NCBI GenBank assembly: GCA_964643075.1
Contig: CAZXQO010000016.1
Coordinates: forward strand, 1 to 64,000
Direction: 5' to 3'
From: Desulfocucumis sp964643075
GTDB taxonomy: Bacteria > Bacillota > Desulfotomaculia > Desulfotomaculales > Desulfocucumaceae
DNA length: 64,000 nucleotides
The notes beneath the pieces are model-generated. The model saw only the letters and a program-made list of their open reading frames with translations. It was not told where the DNA came from and searched no databases. The translations under genes were made by a program, and so were the position numbers. Positions 63,274 through 64,000 of the stretch are shown here, piece by piece; positions within the stretch are counted from its first letter, which is position 1, and each line of letters opens with the position of its first letter.

Positions 63274-63656
63274 GGCTAAAGGGGACATTTTATCTGCTGA
63301 TTTAGTTTTGTGCCCACTTTTAATAAGAAATGCTTAAGCATAGCAAAAATTTTGTCACTGTAGAATAATACTAATTAAGTTAATAAAAAGTCTGATTATT
63401 TAATTTGCCAGAGGTTTTCGGGAAGTTGTTTGAATATATATGCATGGTAAAATAATGTAAGATTATTATTTTTGGTAGTGTTTTATTTTATGTTGACATA
63501 TGTTTCTCCATTGCTGCGGTCTGTATACAGTATAAATGAATAATATGCTTTTCAGTTAACTGGCTTTCGTGTTATTATAATCTCAGGATTTATGTGGTTA
63601 TTTTTTGTTACCTTTTTTAGGTTAACTAATTTACATATGAAAGGATGAACCTGTCT
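63274..63656. other. Gene-free stretch upstream of the homocitrate synthase gene
   Basis: AT-rich with no gene. It carries TTGACA at 63493-63498 without a well-spaced -10, and the palindrome CTGTATACAG at 63521-63530 followed by TATAAA, a possible regulator site. No clear terminator for gatB is seen. Confidence 0.5.
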
Positions 63657-64000
63657 ATGCTTGATGCCACCATTCCGACAAGAGATATTTCTATAGTTGA
63701 TACCACGTTGAGAGACGGTGAGCAAACCGCTGGCGTAGTTTTTGCCAACCGTGAGAAGGTCAGGATTGCGAAATTTCTTGATGAGTTGGGAGTTCACCAG
63801 ATAGAAGCGGGTGTTCCTATTATGGGTGGGGACGAAAAAGATGCCATTACCTCAATTTGCAAAGCAGGCTTGAAAGCAAGTATTATGGGCTGGAACCGCC
63901 CGGTGCTCAAAGACATTGAAGCCTCTCTGTCCTGCGGTGTAGATGCTGTGGCCATTTCCATATCCACCTCCGACATCCACATTAAATACAAATTGCAAAC
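63657..64000 (+). CDS. nifV: Homocitrate synthase, NifV-like (partial, runs off the window)
   Basis: The first 114 residues of an alpha-isopropylmalate/homocitrate synthase-family enzyme. ISIVDTTLRDGEQTAGVVFA has the metal- and substrate-binding Arg-Asp; later HQIEAGVPIMGGDEKDAITS and AVAISISTSDIHIKYKL. The VGEQTAG-type and GVP-MG features are those of NifV rather than LeuA, which usually has DGEQSPG. ATG 63657 follows GAAAGGATG. The role, either nitrogenase cofactor or lysine/coenzyme B-type chain elongation, cannot be told here. Confidence 0.8.
   Translation, partial: MLDATIPTRDISIVDTTLRDGEQTAGVVFANREKVRIAKFLDELGVHQIEAGVPIMGGDEKDAITSICKAGLKASIMGWNRPVLKDIEASLSCGVDAVAISISTSDIHIKYKLQ

Overview
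The window looks like a chromosomal segment of an anaerobic, Gram-positive, motile member of the Desulfotomaculum/Pelotomaculum group (Peptococcaceae sensu lato). This is inferred from the flagellar gene order (flgBC-fliEFGHIJK-flgD-flgE-fliL...flhAFG-sigma28), the lack of P- and L-ring genes, the presence of FliY and CheC/CheD, the four-helix PurE/PurB/PurF-type operon, GatCAB, and many TTG/GTG starts behind strong G-rich Shine-Dalgarno sites. No rRNA, tRNA or CRISPR array was seen.

Region 1 (1-2000) is degenerate accessory DNA. It holds a small exported protein on the minus strand, a frameshifted C-terminal scrap resembling the SAF domain of a NeuB/PseI nonulosonate synthase (which would fit an old flagellin-glycosylation island), and a truncated, frameshifted Rpn-type PD-(D/E)XK nuclease/transposase. 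A terminator then isolates the late flagellar operon fliD-fliS-(fliT-like)-flaG, which has a near-consensus sigma28 promoter.

Region 2 (4800-31540) is a nearly continuous flagellar/chemotaxis operon on the plus strand: rod and hook (flgB, flgC, fliE, flgD, flgE, flgF, flgG), MS ring and switch (fliF, fliG, fliM, fliN, fliY), export apparatus (fliH-J, fliO-R, flhB, flhA), placement (flhF, flhG), sigma28 and chemotaxis adaptation (cheD, cheR, cheC, cheY). Facing the fliD operon is a minus-strand gene for an EF-hand-like calcium-loop protein that has its own sigma28 promoter, so it is probably an undescribed late motility gene. Flagellin, hook-filament junction proteins, motors, flgM, cheA, cheW and cheB are not here.

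Region 3 (31540-37200) holds mazG-DUF1015 on the minus strand, a membrane-anchored hypothetical protein, hpt-guaA (purine salvage and GMP synthesis) from a consensus sigma-A promoter embedded in a terminator hairpin, and a minus-strand PilZ c-di-GMP effector.

Region 4 (37350-47270) is a de novo purine operon, purE-purB-(divergent purC)-purF-purM-purN-purH-purD. It is preceded by a ykkC-class leader, most probably a PRPP riboswitch with an intrinsic terminator as its expression platform. purK, purS, purQ and purL are absent.

Region 5 (47400-54400) is yerC (a TrpR-like regulator) followed by hisD-hisC-hisB-hisH-hisA-hisF-hisIE. A candidate palindromic operator lies just downstream of the hisD promoter. 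hisG and hisZ are absent. This region and the next are peppered with short dispersed repeats, one of which has replaced the end of hisD.

Region 6 (54400-64000) has pcrA, an amj-like lipid II flippase, ligA, gatCAB and the start of a homocitrate synthase (nifV-like) gene that runs off the window.
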